NCBI GenBank assembly: GCA_947473125.1
Contig: CANJDH010000002.1
Coordinates: 1-64,000, forward strand
Length of the DNA: 64,000 bases
Source of the DNA: Burkholderiales bacterium
GTDB taxonomy: Bacteria; Pseudomonadota; Gammaproteobacteria; Burkholderiales; JAEUOS01
Direction of reading: 5' to 3'
The stretch's first letter is position 1; each line of letters opens with the position of its first letter. The notes beneath the pieces are model-generated. The model ran no database searches. It worked only from the letters and a program-made list of their open reading frames with translations, and was not told the origin of the DNA. The position numbers and the translations under genes were made by a program. Of this stretch, positions 24,520 through 34,600 are shown in pieces.

Positions 24520-26142
24520 CTAATCGTAGGCGCGAAAGCGGATCGTCGGGTCGCGGCGAATCTGTTCGACCAGCGCCACTTCCCAGTCGAGATAGGCACG
24601 TGCGTGCTTTTCGTAATCCCCCTCGTGCTCGTGGTCGTAAGGTTTGTACCAAACATCGTCCAACGTGGTCGTGCTGTTGTGTGTGCCGATGCCGGCTTCG
24701 ACCGCCAGACCAGCAGCACCCCAGGCGGCAGTGCCGCCTTCGATCACCAACACCTCCGCGTCCGGCCACAGGGCGGCGGCCTCGGGAGCGGCCAAATGCG
24801 CAAGCAGCCCGTCGTCGGAGCTCAGCAGGACGCTTGTGTGGGAGCCGAGATGGGTGCGGGCTGCGGAGAGTCGTGAACGCACGGCCCACCAGGCGTCAGC
24901 GATGTGACGCGCGCGAAATTTCAGGCTGTTGGCGAGATCCAGCACCAGGGTTTCGCCTTGCCCTCCCTGCTCTTTGCGCTGCGCTGCTTCCTGAGGGGTA
25001 ACGCTGGTCCAAGGCGCGAAACCGGCGAGCACCTGGACGCGCGAGCCGCTCTCCAGAGGCCAGGCGGCAAACCCGTCGGCGCCCTCCGGTTCGAGCACAT
25101 GCACATCGTCCCATCCGAGCTGGTTGAGCCACGAAGCGGTCATCACCGAACGCACCCTGGAGGGGTCAACCAGAACGAGGCGCGCTCCCCGTACCGCGAC
25201 GAACTCGTCGGTCGCTTGCACCAGTTGGCCACCGGGCGCGTGGCGTGACCCGGCGATACGCCGGGTTTCGAATTCCGCTTTGGTACGCACGTCGAGCAGG
25301 TACAGCGTGCGGCCCGGTTCGGCCTGCCATGCCTGGACCTGTTGCCGCGATGCGAACTTGACTTCGAAGTGCTGTGCCACATGTTCCGCAGCGGCACGCG
25401 CCTTGGCGGTGCCGGCGGGGGACGGCGCCGGCGCTTCGCGCGTCGAGCCGCGCTCGCATTCAAACCCTGCCAGCTCCCAGCCCATGGTGCCGTCCTTGAG
25501 CGCCACCACCGGATTGGGAATGCCGGCATTGCGCAAAGACTGGCAGCCGATGATGCTGCGCGTACGGCCGGCACAGTTGACTACCACCAAAGTATCGGGG
25601 TCGGGGGCCACATCGTGCACGCGATACACCAGCTCGGCGCCGGGTGCGTCTACGCCGCCGGGAATGCTCATGCGGTGAAATTCGTCGTAAGGGCGCGAGT
25701 CGAGAATCACCATCTTGCGGCCCGCAGCGATCAGCTGCTGAATCTCGGCCGGCGGCACGCGCGGCGTGTCGTAGTGGTGCTCGATGAATTCACCGAAGGC
25801 CTTGGACGGCACGTTGACCCCGGAAAACAGTTCGCCACCGGCAGCTTTCCAGCCGGCGCAACCCCCATCGAGAATCGCGATATCGGTGTAGCCGGATGCA
25901 GCAAGTTTGGCCGCAGCGCGCTCGGCCAGCCCTTCGCCGCCGCCGTCAAGCAGCACCAGCGGCGCATCGAAGCGCGGCACCAGGTCGCACGCCATGCGCT
26001 CCAGGTGCGACAGCGGCAGAGAACACGCAAAGAACGGATGGCCCTGGTAATGCACACCCTGTTCGCGCACGTCGAGCAGCGCCAACTCGCCACCTGCGAG
26101 CAGCAGGTCGCGCACCGCAGCGGTGGAGATCGATTTGCTCAT
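24520..26142 (-). CDS. Four-domain rhodanese-like protein
   Basis: A 540-residue protein made of four rhodanese-like modules, roughly residues 5-105, 130-230, 263-365 and 380-485. Only the second has an active-site Cys, C190 in VVVNCAGRTRS. The equivalent loops of the first (LLDGGGEG), third (VDPSRVRS) and fourth (SSDDG) modules lack it and are probably structural. The active module would carry persulfide sulfur from a donor to an acceptor. The tandem arrangement is unusual in size. The ATG overlaps the upstream cysteine-dioxygenase-like gene stop, linking thiol oxidation with sulfur transfer. Confidence 0.85.
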   Translation of the reverse strand: MSKSISTAAVRDLLLAGGELALLDVREQGVHYQGHPFFACSLPLSHLERMACDLVPRFDAPLVLLDGGGEGLAERAAAKLAASGYTDIAILDGGCAGWKAAGGELFSGVNVPSKAFGEFIEHHYDTPRVPPAEIQQLIAAGRKMVILDSRPYDEFHRMSIPGGVDAPGAELVYRVHDVAPDPDTLVVVNCAGRTRSIIGCQSLRNAGIPNPVVALKDGTMGWELAGFECERGSTREAPAPSPAGTAKARAAAEHVAQHFEVKFASRQQVQAWQAEPGRTLYLLDVRTKAEFETRRIAGSRHAPGGQLVQATDEFVAVRGARLVLVDPSRVRSVMTASWLNQLGWDDVHVLEPEGADGFAAWPLESGSRVQVLAGFAPWTSVTPQEAAQRKEQGGQGETLVLDLANSLKFRARHIADAWWAVRSRLSAARTHLGSHTSVLLSSDDGLLAHLAAPEAAALWPDAEVLVIEGGTAAWGAAGLAVEAGIGTHNSTTTLDDVWYKPYDHEHEGDYEKHARAYLDWEVALVEQIRRDPTIRFRAYD

Positions 26143-26726
26143 GGGAGTGCGGCGCGCGCCTCGCGGATGTCGGTGTGCGGCGGGAAGATCGCCCAGGCTT
26201 TTTCGTCCAGCTTGTAATACTCACGCCGTTCCAGCTGTTCCAGCCCGAAACCGTACATGTGGAAATTGAGCAACTGCCCGTCGATATGGATCGAATGCAG
26301 GTCGTCGGGCATGAACGACACGCCGGTGCCCTGGCGCACGACATGCTGGCCTTTTTCGCTGACGCCGTTCTCGGGTGTGCGGTCGTAAAAGCGGTTCAAT
26401 TCTTCGCCCTCGACCCCGACGATCACCGCCCAGGTGGTGTGATTGTGTGCCGGCGTGCCGTAGTGGCCGCTGGCCGCGTTGGCGTACAGGGCAAAACGAT
26501 GGTCGGCATCTTCGGCGAGCCGATACAAGCAGGACGTGCGCTTGCCGCCGGGTTCGGGCGGCGGGTAGTCCGCCAGCGTGAAAAGATCGGTGCGCGCCGC
26601 CAGCTGCATCAGTCGTTCGCGCATTTTTGCCAGTGAAGACCGATTCACGCCATGCTGCTGCTCGATGGCACGAATGTCGGCCATGGTGGCCTCGATGGCT
26701 TGCGCACGCTGTTCGGTTCGGTCCAT
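26139..26726 (-). CDS. Cysteine-dioxygenase-like cupin (thiol dioxygenase family)
   Basis: A 195-residue single-domain cupin of the cysteine dioxygenase superfamily (COG5553 type). The iron ligands are expected to be the His pair in GTPAHNHTTWAVIVGVEGEE and the later His in DDLHSIHIDGQ. These enzymes oxidise a small thiol to the sulfinic acid; cysteine, 3-mercaptopropionate or another thiol is possible. The ATG at 26726 is chosen because upstream residues do not match the family. The stop overlaps the rhodanese ATG, so the two proteins are likely co-translated. Confidence 0.77.
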   Translation of the reverse strand: MDRTEQRAQAIEATMADIRAIEQQHGVNRSSLAKMRERLMQLAARTDLFTLADYPPPEPGGKRTSCLYRLAEDADHRFALYANAASGHYGTPAHNHTTWAVIVGVEGEELNRFYDRTPENGVSEKGQHVVRQGTGVSFMPDDLHSIHIDGQLLNFHMYGFGLEQLERREYYKLDEKAWAIFPPHTDIREARAALP

Positions 26727-26835
26727 GGTCTGCTCCAGTGCCCGTCCATGCGGGATGAAAAGGATAGCCCGTTGCGGATGAACTGACGGGCGCAAGCGCA
26801 TGATGACACGAACTGCGCATCGCCCCCCGGGGGAC

Positions 26836-27396
26836 TCAGAATTCGTTCTGAATGCGCCGGTAGTCACGGGCCAACTGCAGGTTGGTGCGCACCACGTCTT
26901 CGGAAAAGCCTTCGGCTTCGGGCGTCACACGCGGCAGGGTGGCCAGATCGGTCTCGTGGTTGACCTTGGTCGAGGATGGCACATAAAAGCGCTCCGGAAT
27001 GACACGGCCGTCAATCACGCAGCTATGGCGCACCACGGCGTGGTCGTGCACCACGCAGTTGAACAGCACGGAATTGAACCCGACGAAGACGTAGTTGCCC
27101 ACCGTGCATGGGCCATGGACGATGGAGCGGTGCGCGATGGTGGTGCTCTCACCGATCGACACCAGGGCACCGGCCTTGGAGTGGATCACTACGCCGTCCT
27201 GGATGTTCGAATTGGCGCCGATGATGATCGGTTCCATGTCGCCGTTGGCGTTGACTTCGTCGGCGCGAATCACCGCATACGGACCGATGAAGACGTTTTC
27301 ACAGACGATCACCTGGCCGCACAGGATGGCGGTATGGTCGACGAACGCGGTCTCATGCACCTCAGGTGTGTCGCCACGCGGATTGCGCCGGATCAT
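26836..27396 (-). CDS. Gamma-class carbonic anhydrase-like left-handed beta-helix protein
   Basis: A 186-residue hexapeptide-repeat protein. The repeated turns (VFIGPYAVIRADE, IGANSNIQDGVVIHSK, VGNYVFVGFNSVLFN) form a left-handed beta-helix. The His in VVIHSK and the pair in TIAHRSIVHGP occupy the positions of the three zinc/iron ligands of gamma-carbonic anhydrases, so hydration of CO2 is plausible, though some members are inactive. The ATG at 27396 is chosen over longer starts. It lies seven bases after the conserved hypothetical gene and may be the last gene of the nar operon. Confidence 0.8.
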   Translation of the reverse strand: MIRRNPRGDTPEVHETAFVDHTAILCGQVIVCENVFIGPYAVIRADEVNANGDMEPIIIGANSNIQDGVVIHSKAGALVSIGESTTIAHRSIVHGPCTVGNYVFVGFNSVLFNCVVHDHAVVRHSCVIDGRVIPERFYVPSSTKVNHETDLATLPRVTPEAEGFSEDVVRTNLQLARDYRRIQNEF

Positions 27397-27403
27397 CGCG
27401 GCA

Positions 27404-27808
27404 TCAGTTGAGCATGACGCCAAGGCCCTGGCGGTCGAATGGAATGAAAGCGCCAATTTGCCCAGCCTTGATCGACGCCACCATGCGGTTGAGCGCGCCC
27501 TCGGCGGCTGCATCGCTGGGCGCCTGGCCCTGCTGGCCGGAAAGGGCCGCGACGAACACGATGGCCCATTCGCTGCCGTAATCGCGTGCTTCTTCGACCA
27601 GCGATGCGAAGGTCGCCAGCTCGGCCGGCGCCTTGTCTACACACATGATCGGCGTCAGCGTCCCGCCCTGCCCCTGCTCGAACTGCGTACGTTCCGCCAG
27701 CGTGGCATCGTCGGGCAATTCGGCCCCGGCAAACACGAACAACAGGCGTTGCGGCTCGGCTTGCGCGCGCGCCGCCTGCAGCAGATCGTCAAAACTGGAA
27801 ATGTCCAT
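27404..27808 (-). CDS. Conserved hypothetical protein in the nar operon
   Basis: A 134-residue soluble protein with no signal peptide or membrane segment. It starts MDISSFDDLLQAARAQAEPQ and continues with a strand-forming RLLFVFAGAELPDD, a CVDKAP turn and a WAIVFVAALSGQ strand. Similar betaproteobacterial proteins appear to be labelled ribonucleotide reductase subunit alpha, but nothing here resembles that enzyme (no radical-site Cys pattern, far too short). Its function is unknown. It sits between the parvulin and the gamma-carbonic-anhydrase gene, with 24-base and 7-base gaps. Confidence 0.75.
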   Translation of the reverse strand: MDISSFDDLLQAARAQAEPQRLLFVFAGAELPDDATLAERTQFEQGQGGTLTPIMCVDKAPAELATFASLVEEARDYGSEWAIVFVAALSGQQGQAPSDAAAEGALNRMVASIKAGQIGAFIPFDRQGLGVMLN

Positions 27809-27832
27809 GATGTTGTGCGTAGTCGAGTGTCG

Positions 27833-28651
27833 CTACTGCACCAGCGGTGTCGCGGAGGCGTCAAGTTCGACGCCTTCGACCAGCGCCTGGCCGGCCAGCA
27901 GTTGCAGATATTGGCGCAGCGCGGTCACGTAGGTCTGCTGGTGCAGCGACATCGCCACCGCACCCTTGACTGCCTCGAACGGCTGCTGCATTCCGGCATC
28001 CCGTTCCAGCACTTCAACCACATGCAACCCGAAACGGCTGTGCACCAAGCGCGGCAGCACGCCGACCTCGATGTGGCCGAACAGTTCTCGGGCGAACTCG
28101 GGGGCGCAGTCCTCGCTCTCCAGCCAGCCAAGGTCGCCGCCTTCGGCGCCGCTCGGGCAGTTCGACAACTGGCGCGCTGTGGCGCCAAAGGTCTCAGCGG
28201 CCTTGCCATCGAAGCAGCGCACCTCAAGCAGCGCCATCTCGGCGCGTTTGCGCAACGCCACCACGTCGACACCGGGGGTCACGGCGAACAGGATGTGGCG
28301 CACCCGCACCCGCTCGCCAGTGCGATACAGAGCCTGGTGAGCCGCATAGTTGCGCCGGCAGGCTTCGTCGGACGGATCGGGCAGGCTCAGCGATTGTTCG
28401 AGCAGCGCTTCGATGGCATCGGCAGCGGCTTCGCTGATCGCACCGTCGGTGCCGGGGGCATCGTCGGCGTCAAGCAGCTCGGCCTGCTGCGCGGCCTGGC
28501 GCAGCAACTCGGTGCAGGCGCGCTGGCGCAATTCATCGGCCGGCAGCGTCGCGTCCTCGGCGGCCAGCGGCACGCGATTGATGCTTGGTCGCTGTGGCGC
28601 CGCGGCGAGCGCCGGCGCATCGAATCGGAAAACTGTCGGTTCACCCAGCAT
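27833..28651 (-). CDS. Parvulin-type peptidylprolyl isomerase of the nar operon
   Basis: A 272-residue protein whose middle region matches the PpiC/NifM-type parvulin fold: RVRVRHILFAVTPGV, CPSGAEGGDLGWLESED and LVHSRFGLHVVEVLERD. It lacks a signal peptide, so it is cytoplasmic. Parvulins encoded next to narI may help fold or mature NarG, NarH or NarJ. The ATG at 28651 is preferred because AGGAG lies eight bases upstream; an alternative GTG at 28693 would overlap the narI stop. The segment FGLHVVEV carries the typical conserved Phe-Gly-x-His. Confidence 0.82.
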   Translation of the reverse strand: MLGEPTVFRFDAPALAAAPQRPSINRVPLAAEDATLPADELRQRACTELLRQAAQQAELLDADDAPGTDGAISEAAADAIEALLEQSLSLPDPSDEACRRNYAAHQALYRTGERVRVRHILFAVTPGVDVVALRKRAEMALLEVRCFDGKAAETFGATARQLSNCPSGAEGGDLGWLESEDCAPEFARELFGHIEVGVLPRLVHSRFGLHVVEVLERDAGMQQPFEAVKGAVAMSLHQQTYVTALRQYLQLLAGQALVEGVELDASATPLVQ

Positions 28652-28685
28652 GGCATGGCTCCTGGTGTGGTTGTCGGTGACCGGT

Positions 28686-29420
28686 TCAGGCACCGGTGCC
28701 GGATTGGCGCGGCGACTGATGCCCGGCTGGCAGGTTGAGGCGCCGCGCCCGCACCACCTGGTAGGGACGGAACAGGTAGAAGGCGGTGGCGAAACCGCTC
28801 CAGATGTGCACCAAGCGGCTGAACGGAAACAGCAGGAAGATCGTCATGCCGAACACGATGTGGAACTGAAACGGCCACGGCACGCCGGCCAGCACGGCTG
28901 CGTCGACGTGCCGAAACGTCAGTATGCGTTGCGCCCAGTCAGCCAGGACCAGCATCACGCCGCCGTCGTTGTGCGCCCACGAATACGGCAGGGTAATCAG
29001 CCCAACCACCAGCTGCACCCACAGAATCACCAGGATCGCGATGTCGGTGACATGGCTGGTGCGGCGGATGCGGTCGTCGAACAGGCGCCGATAGATCAAC
29101 ATCGACAGCCCGATGAAACACAGCACGCCAAACGCACCGCCCGACCAGATCGCCACCTGCTGCTTGACGCTGGCCTCCATGAAGGGCGCGTAAAAGGCGT
29201 GGGGCGTCAGCAATCCGACCATGTGGCCGAAAAACAGGAACAGGATACCCACGTGAAACAGGTTGCTGCCCCAGCGCAGCAACCCGCTGCGCAGCAACTG
29301 CGATGAATCGCTTTTCCACGAGTATTGTTCGCGATCGAAGCGGATCAGGCAACCGAGCAGGAATACCGTCAGGCAGATGTAGGGGTAGACACCAAACAAG
29401 AATCCATGCAGTGTAGTCAT
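28686..29420 (-). CDS. narI: Respiratory nitrate reductase gamma subunit (cytochrome b)
   Basis: A 244-residue membrane protein with five hydrophobic helices, carrying quinol electrons to NarH. The family opening HGFLFGVYPYICLTVFLLGCLIRFDREQYSWKSDSS and RWGSNLFHVGILFLFFGHMVG with the expected heme-ligand His residues is present, as is FSRLVHIWSGF near the C-terminus. The ATG overlaps the NarJ stop. The length (about 240 residues) is slightly longer than E. coli NarI. Confidence 0.95.
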   Translation of the reverse strand: MTTLHGFLFGVYPYICLTVFLLGCLIRFDREQYSWKSDSSQLLRSGLLRWGSNLFHVGILFLFFGHMVGLLTPHAFYAPFMEASVKQQVAIWSGGAFGVLCFIGLSMLIYRRLFDDRIRRTSHVTDIAILVILWVQLVVGLITLPYSWAHNDGGVMLVLADWAQRILTFRHVDAAVLAGVPWPFQFHIVFGMTIFLLFPFSRLVHIWSGFATAFYLFRPYQVVRARRLNLPAGHQSPRQSGTGA

Positions 29421-30112
29421 GCTGCGGCTCCTTGAACCGGGCGCGGTTTGCGTACCATGTGGATCGGTTGCGGCTGGCCCGGCCCCGCCTGCCCCCTCGA
29501 GGAACAGCCATCGAATGCGGGCGGTTCCTGCCAGATGTCATCGATCGCTTCATCAGGCACCACCTTGACCGACTGTACGGTTTCACCGGCCAGTTCAAGC
29601 AACGCGCCCAGGACGCTGGCGTAGGGGCTGCGGCGCTGCTGCAAAGCAGCAAAGATGGCGTTGAGGATATGCGCCATCTCGGCCAGGAATTCGCGCGCCT
29701 CGCGCGGTGGCTGGGTTGAGGTGAACTCGAGCGCCACCGGCAGGTAGTCAGGCATCTCCCCTTGTGCAAGGTACAGACCGGCCTTTTCGTAGGTCTGCGC
29801 GAGGTCGATCATGGCCGGGCCGCGCTCGCGCGAATCGCCGTGCACATGTTCGAACAGGTGTAGCGAGGTGGAGCGGCCGCGATCAAACAGTTCGACGTAA
29901 TCGGCTTCCACGTCGAGTGCTGGACGGCGCGCCAGCAACTCGATGAGCGCATCTAGTTCGACCATGCGCATTTCGCTCAACGCCGCTTCACCGGCAAGCG
30001 CCCGACGCAATTCCGGCAGATGGGCACGCAGCGCCGTGCCGGGGTAACTCAAGAGGCGCGCAAGCACGCGCAGGGTCTGGCGGGCTGGCATTGGTTTGTT
30101 GAATAGCTGCAT
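29417..30112 (-). CDS. narJ: Nitrate reductase molybdenum cofactor assembly chaperone
   Basis: A 231-residue all-helical TorD-family chaperone that inserts the cofactor into NarG before it docks to the membrane. The segments LRVLARLLSYPGTALRAHLP, EADYVELFDRGRSTSLHLFEHVHGDSR and MPDYLPVALEF match the family. The ATG at 30112 follows the narH stop by four bases; longer starts give Ala/Pro-rich non-family sequence. The C-terminus is extended with a Pro/Gln-rich tail. Confidence 0.93.
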   Translation of the reverse strand: MQLFNKPMPARQTLRVLARLLSYPGTALRAHLPELRRALAGEAALSEMRMVELDALIELLARRPALDVEADYVELFDRGRSTSLHLFEHVHGDSRERGPAMIDLAQTYEKAGLYLAQGEMPDYLPVALEFTSTQPPREAREFLAEMAHILNAIFAALQQRRSPYASVLGALLELAGETVQSVKVVPDEAIDDIWQEPPAFDGCSSRGQAGPGQPQPIHMVRKPRPVQGAAA

Positions 30113-30116
30113 GGCC

Positions 30117-31640
30117 TCAGACCTCCAGTTTGATGGGAATGGTGCGGCGCTTGTCGGTACCGAACAGGCTGGTCTCGCTGGCGCCGTCGGAACAGCCGTT
30201 GCCGAACGAGAAGCCGCAGCCGCCACGAATGTTGAAAGTGTTCTCGGCGTACTCGCGGTGCGTACTGGGTATCACGAACCGGTCTTCGTAGTTGGCGATC
30301 GCCATCACCTGGTACATGTCTTCGACCTCGGCCTGGCTCATGTGCACCTGCTCGAGCACCGCCAGGTTGGTGCGCCCGTCAACGTGCTTTTCACGCTGGT
30401 AGACGCGCATTGCCAGCAGGCGCTCGAGTGAACGAATCACCGGCGTGGTGTCTCCGGCGGTGAGCAGGTTGGCGAGGTACTTGACCGGGATGCGCAATTG
30501 CGTCACGTCCGGGATCTCGCCCTTGCTCGCAACATGGCCCGCGTTTGCCGCAGCGGTAATCGGCGACAGCGGCGGCACGTACCAGACCATCGGCAGGGTG
30601 CGGTACTCGGGGTGCAGCGGCAGCGCCACCTTCCAGTCCACTGCCATCTTGTACACCGGGCTGTTGCGCGCCGCTTCCATCCATTTGTCGGGGATGCCGT
30701 CGACCTGGGCCTGCGCGATCACTTTGGGGTCATGCGGGTCGAGGAAAATATCGAGTTGCGCCTGATACAGGTCTCGGTCGTGCTCGACGCTGGCTGCCGC
30801 CTGGATGCGGTCGGCATCATAGAGCAGCACCCCGAGGTAGCGGATCCGGCCGACACAGGTCTCGGAACACACCGTCGGTTGGCCGGCCTCGATGCGCGGA
30901 TAGCAGAAGATGCATTTCTCGGCCTTGCCGCTTTTCCAGTTGTAGTAGATCTTCTTGTAGGGGCAGCCGGACACGCACATGCGCCAGCCGCGGCATTTGT
31001 CCTGGTCGATCAGCACGATGCCGTCTTCCTCGCGCTTGTAGATCGAACCCGACGGACAACTGGCAACGCAGGCCGGGTTCAGGCAGTGCTCGCCCAGGCG
31101 CGGCAGGTACATCATGAAGGTGTTCTCGAACTCGCCGTAGATCTCCTTCTGGATGTCGTCGAAGTTCTTATCCTTGCTGCGCTTGGAAAACTCGCCGCCG
31201 AGGATCTCTTCCCAGTTCGGTCCCCACTCGATCTTCTCCATGCGCTTGCCGGTGATCAGACTGCGCGGCCGGGCGGTCGGCGTCGCCTTCATTTCCGGCG
31301 CCGACTGCAGGTGGTCATAGTCGAAGGTGAAGGGCTCGTAGTAGTCGTCGATCTCGGGCAGGTTCGGATTGGCGAAAATGCGCATCAACAGCTTCCAACG
31401 CGCGCCCTGGCGTGGTTCGATCGCGCCATTCGCCTTACGTACCCAGCCGCCGTTCCATTTATCCTGGTTCTCCCACTCCTTCGGATAGCCGATGCCGGGC
31501 TTGGTCTCGACGTTGTTGAACCAGGCGTACTCCATGCCGGGCCGGCTGGTCCAGACGTTCTTGCAGGTCACCGAACAGGTGTGGCAGCCGATGCACTTGT
31601 CCAGGTTCAGGACCATGCCGATTTGTGCGCGGATTCTCAT
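30117..31640 (-). CDS. narH: Respiratory nitrate reductase beta subunit
   Basis: A 507-residue iron-sulfur subunit with four Cys clusters passing electrons from NarI to NarG. The first cluster motif is LDKCIGCHTCSVTCKNVW. CLNPACVASCPSGSIYKRE and DKCRGWRMCVSGCPYKK follow, with Trp replacing one Cys as in known NarH proteins, where a 3Fe-4S cluster results; the next motif is KCIFCYPRIEAGQPTVCSETC. The ATG overlaps the narG stop. The typical length is about 510 residues. Confidence 0.97.
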   Translation of the reverse strand: MRIRAQIGMVLNLDKCIGCHTCSVTCKNVWTSRPGMEYAWFNNVETKPGIGYPKEWENQDKWNGGWVRKANGAIEPRQGARWKLLMRIFANPNLPEIDDYYEPFTFDYDHLQSAPEMKATPTARPRSLITGKRMEKIEWGPNWEEILGGEFSKRSKDKNFDDIQKEIYGEFENTFMMYLPRLGEHCLNPACVASCPSGSIYKREEDGIVLIDQDKCRGWRMCVSGCPYKKIYYNWKSGKAEKCIFCYPRIEAGQPTVCSETCVGRIRYLGVLLYDADRIQAAASVEHDRDLYQAQLDIFLDPHDPKVIAQAQVDGIPDKWMEAARNSPVYKMAVDWKVALPLHPEYRTLPMVWYVPPLSPITAAANAGHVASKGEIPDVTQLRIPVKYLANLLTAGDTTPVIRSLERLLAMRVYQREKHVDGRTNLAVLEQVHMSQAEVEDMYQVMAIANYEDRFVIPSTHREYAENTFNIRGGCGFSFGNGCSDGASETSLFGTDKRRTIPIKLEV

Positions 31641-34600
31641 GCTGCCTCCCCGTGTGCTTGCACTGCGGCCACTCGTTCGTCGCCTGCGGGTGTATCGAGC
31701 CAGTCAACCTTGTTCATCTTGCGCACCACCACGAATTCATCGCGGTTGGTGCCGATGGTGCCGTAATAGTTGAAACCGTAAGAGAGTTGCGCGTAGCCGC
31801 CGATCATGTGGGTTGGCTTCAACACGATGCGCGTCACCGAATTGTGGATGCCGCCGCGCGCGCCGGTGATTTCCGAGCCCGGGGTGTTCACGATCTTTTC
31901 CTGCGCGTGATACATCATCACCATACCGGGGTTGACGCGCTGGCTCACCACCGCGCGCGCCGCGATCGCGCCGTTGAGGTTAAACAGCTCGATCCAGTCG
32001 TTGTCGACGATGCCGGCGCTCTTGGCATCGGTTTCCGACAGCCACACGCAGGGCCCACCGCGACTCAGCGTCAGCATCATCAGGTTGTCGGTATAGGTCG
32101 AGTGGATGCCCCACTTCTGGTGCGGCGTGATGAAGTTGAGTGCGATTTCGCGATTGCCGTTGGGGCGGATGCCGTGCATGCCTGCAGTGGTCTTGAGGTC
32201 CACCGGCGGCCGGTAGCTTGCCAGGCCTTCGCCGAAAGCGCGCATCCAGGGGTGGTCCTGGTAGAACTGCTGGCGCCCGGTGAGGGTGCGCCACGGAATG
32301 AACTCGTGCACGTTGGTGTAGCCGGCGTTGTACGACACGGTTTCGCTCTCGATGCCGCTCCAGGTGGGCGATGAAATGATCTTGCGCGGCTGTGCCTGGA
32401 TGTCGCGAAAGCGGATTTTTTCGTCTTCGCGATGAATCGCCAGGTGCGTGTGGTCGCGCCCGGTCTGTTTGCCCAGCGCCTGCCAGGCCTTGACCGCTAC
32501 GTGGCCATTGGTTTCGGGCGCCAGTTGCAGCACCACTTCGCAGGCGTCGATGTCAGTCTCGATGCGCGGCATGCCCTGCGTGACGCCAGCGGCCCCGACC
32601 AGCCCGTTGAGCTCGCCGAGCTGCTTGACCTCGTCCTGGGTATTCCAGGCGATGCCCTTGCCGCCGTTACCGACCTTGTTCATCAGCGGCCCGAGCGCGG
32701 TGAAGCGTTTGTAGACGTTCGGGTAGTCGCGCTCGACCACCGCAATCTGCGGTGCGGTCTTGCCGGGAATCAACTCCACGTCGCCGCGGCGCCACTCGCG
32801 CACCTCGAAGGGTTGCGCCAGCTCGGCCGGCGAGTCGTGCATCAGCGGCGTGAGCACCATTTCGCGCTCGACGCCCAGATGGCCGACGCACACCTCAGAG
32901 AACTTCTTTGCGAAGCCTTTGTAAATGTCCCAGTCGGAACGCGACTGCCAGGCCGGATCCACCGCGGTCGAGAGCGGATGGATGAAGGGGTGCATGTCGG
33001 AGGTGTTGAGGTCGTTCTTCTCGTACCAGGTCGCGGTCGGCAGCACGATGTCCGAATACAGGCAGGTGGTGCTCATGCGAAAGTCGAGCGTCACTAGCAG
33101 GTCAAGCTTGCCTTCGGGCGCCTTGTCATGCCACGCCACCTCAAGCGGCTTGGCTTCTTCAGCGCCCAGATCCTTGCCCTGCACGCCGTTGCTGGTGCCC
33201 AGCAGGTGCTTGAGGAAATATTCATGCCCCTTGCCAGACGAGCCCAACAGGTTGGAGCGCCACACAAACATGTTGCGCGGCCAGTTGTCCGGGTGGTCCG
33301 GGTCTTCGCAGGACATCTGCAGAGTGCCCTCCTTGAGCGCCTTGACCGCATAATCCTTAGGGTCCATGCCGGCGGCCGTCGCATCGCGCACCACCTGCAT
33401 CGGGTTGGTCTTGAGTTGCGGGGCGGACGGCAACCAGCCCATGCGCTCGGCGCGCACGTTGTAGTCGATCATGCTGCCGCCGAACAGTTTCTTGTCGGCC
33501 AGCGGCGAGAGCACTTCATCGACCCCAAGCTTCTCGTAGCGCCACTGGTCGGTGTGGGCATAGAAGAAGCTGGTGCTGTTCATCTGGCGCGGCGGGCGGA
33601 TCCAGTCGAGCGCGAAGGCCAATGCGGTCCAGCCGGTTTGCGGCCGCAGCTTCTCCTGTCCGACGTAGTGCGCCCAGCCGCCGCCGCTCTTGCCCACACA
33701 CCCGCACATCATCAGCATGTTGATCACGCCGCGATAGTTCATGTCGGAGTGATACCAGTGGTTCATGGCCGCGCCGATGATGACCATCGACTTGCCTTGG
33801 GTCTTGTCGGCATTGTCGGCAAACTCGCGTGCCACGCGGATGATCTGGTCGCGTGGCACGCCGGTGATCCGCTCCTGCCAGGCCGGCGTGTACGGCGTGT
33901 TGTCGTCGTAGCTGGTGGCGGCGAGTTCGCCGGGCAGGCCGCGCGCCACGCCGTAATTCGCCACCTGCAGGTCGAATACCGTGGCCACCAAGGCGGTGCG
34001 CCCGCTGCCATCGAGAGTGATCTGCGTCACCGGTACGGTTCGAACCAGCACGTCGCTCTGGGCGTTGTGGGTGAAATTGGCCGTGACGATGCCGCCAAAA
34101 TACGGAAACCCCACCTGCGCGGTCGCCGGCGTCACGCCTTCGGCTTCCAGCGCCGAGAGCCGTAATTTGACGTCGGCACCGTGCTGCGCTTCCTTCGCTT
34201 CGATGTTCCACTGCCCCTGGTCGGCGCGGCCATCCGGCCCCCAACGAAAGCCGATGGCGCCGGTGGGCAATACCACCTTGCCGGTGGCATCGAGCGCCAC
34301 GGTTTTCCATTCCGGGTTGTTGACCTGACCCAGCTGATCGGCAAAGTCGGAAGCGCGCACGTAACGGTCCGGCACCATTACGGTGTTGCCATCGGGCAAC
34401 TGTTGTTCCTTGAGCATCACCAGCATCGGCAGGTCAGTATAGCGGCGCACGTAGTCATCGAAGTAGGCGCTGCGCGGACGGCCGTTGCCGCCAAAATAGA
34501 ATTCCTTGAGGATCACGTGCCCCATCGCCATCGCGACAGCGGCATCGGTGCCCTGCTTGGGGTGCATCCACAGGTCGGCGAGCTTGGCGACTTCCGAGTA

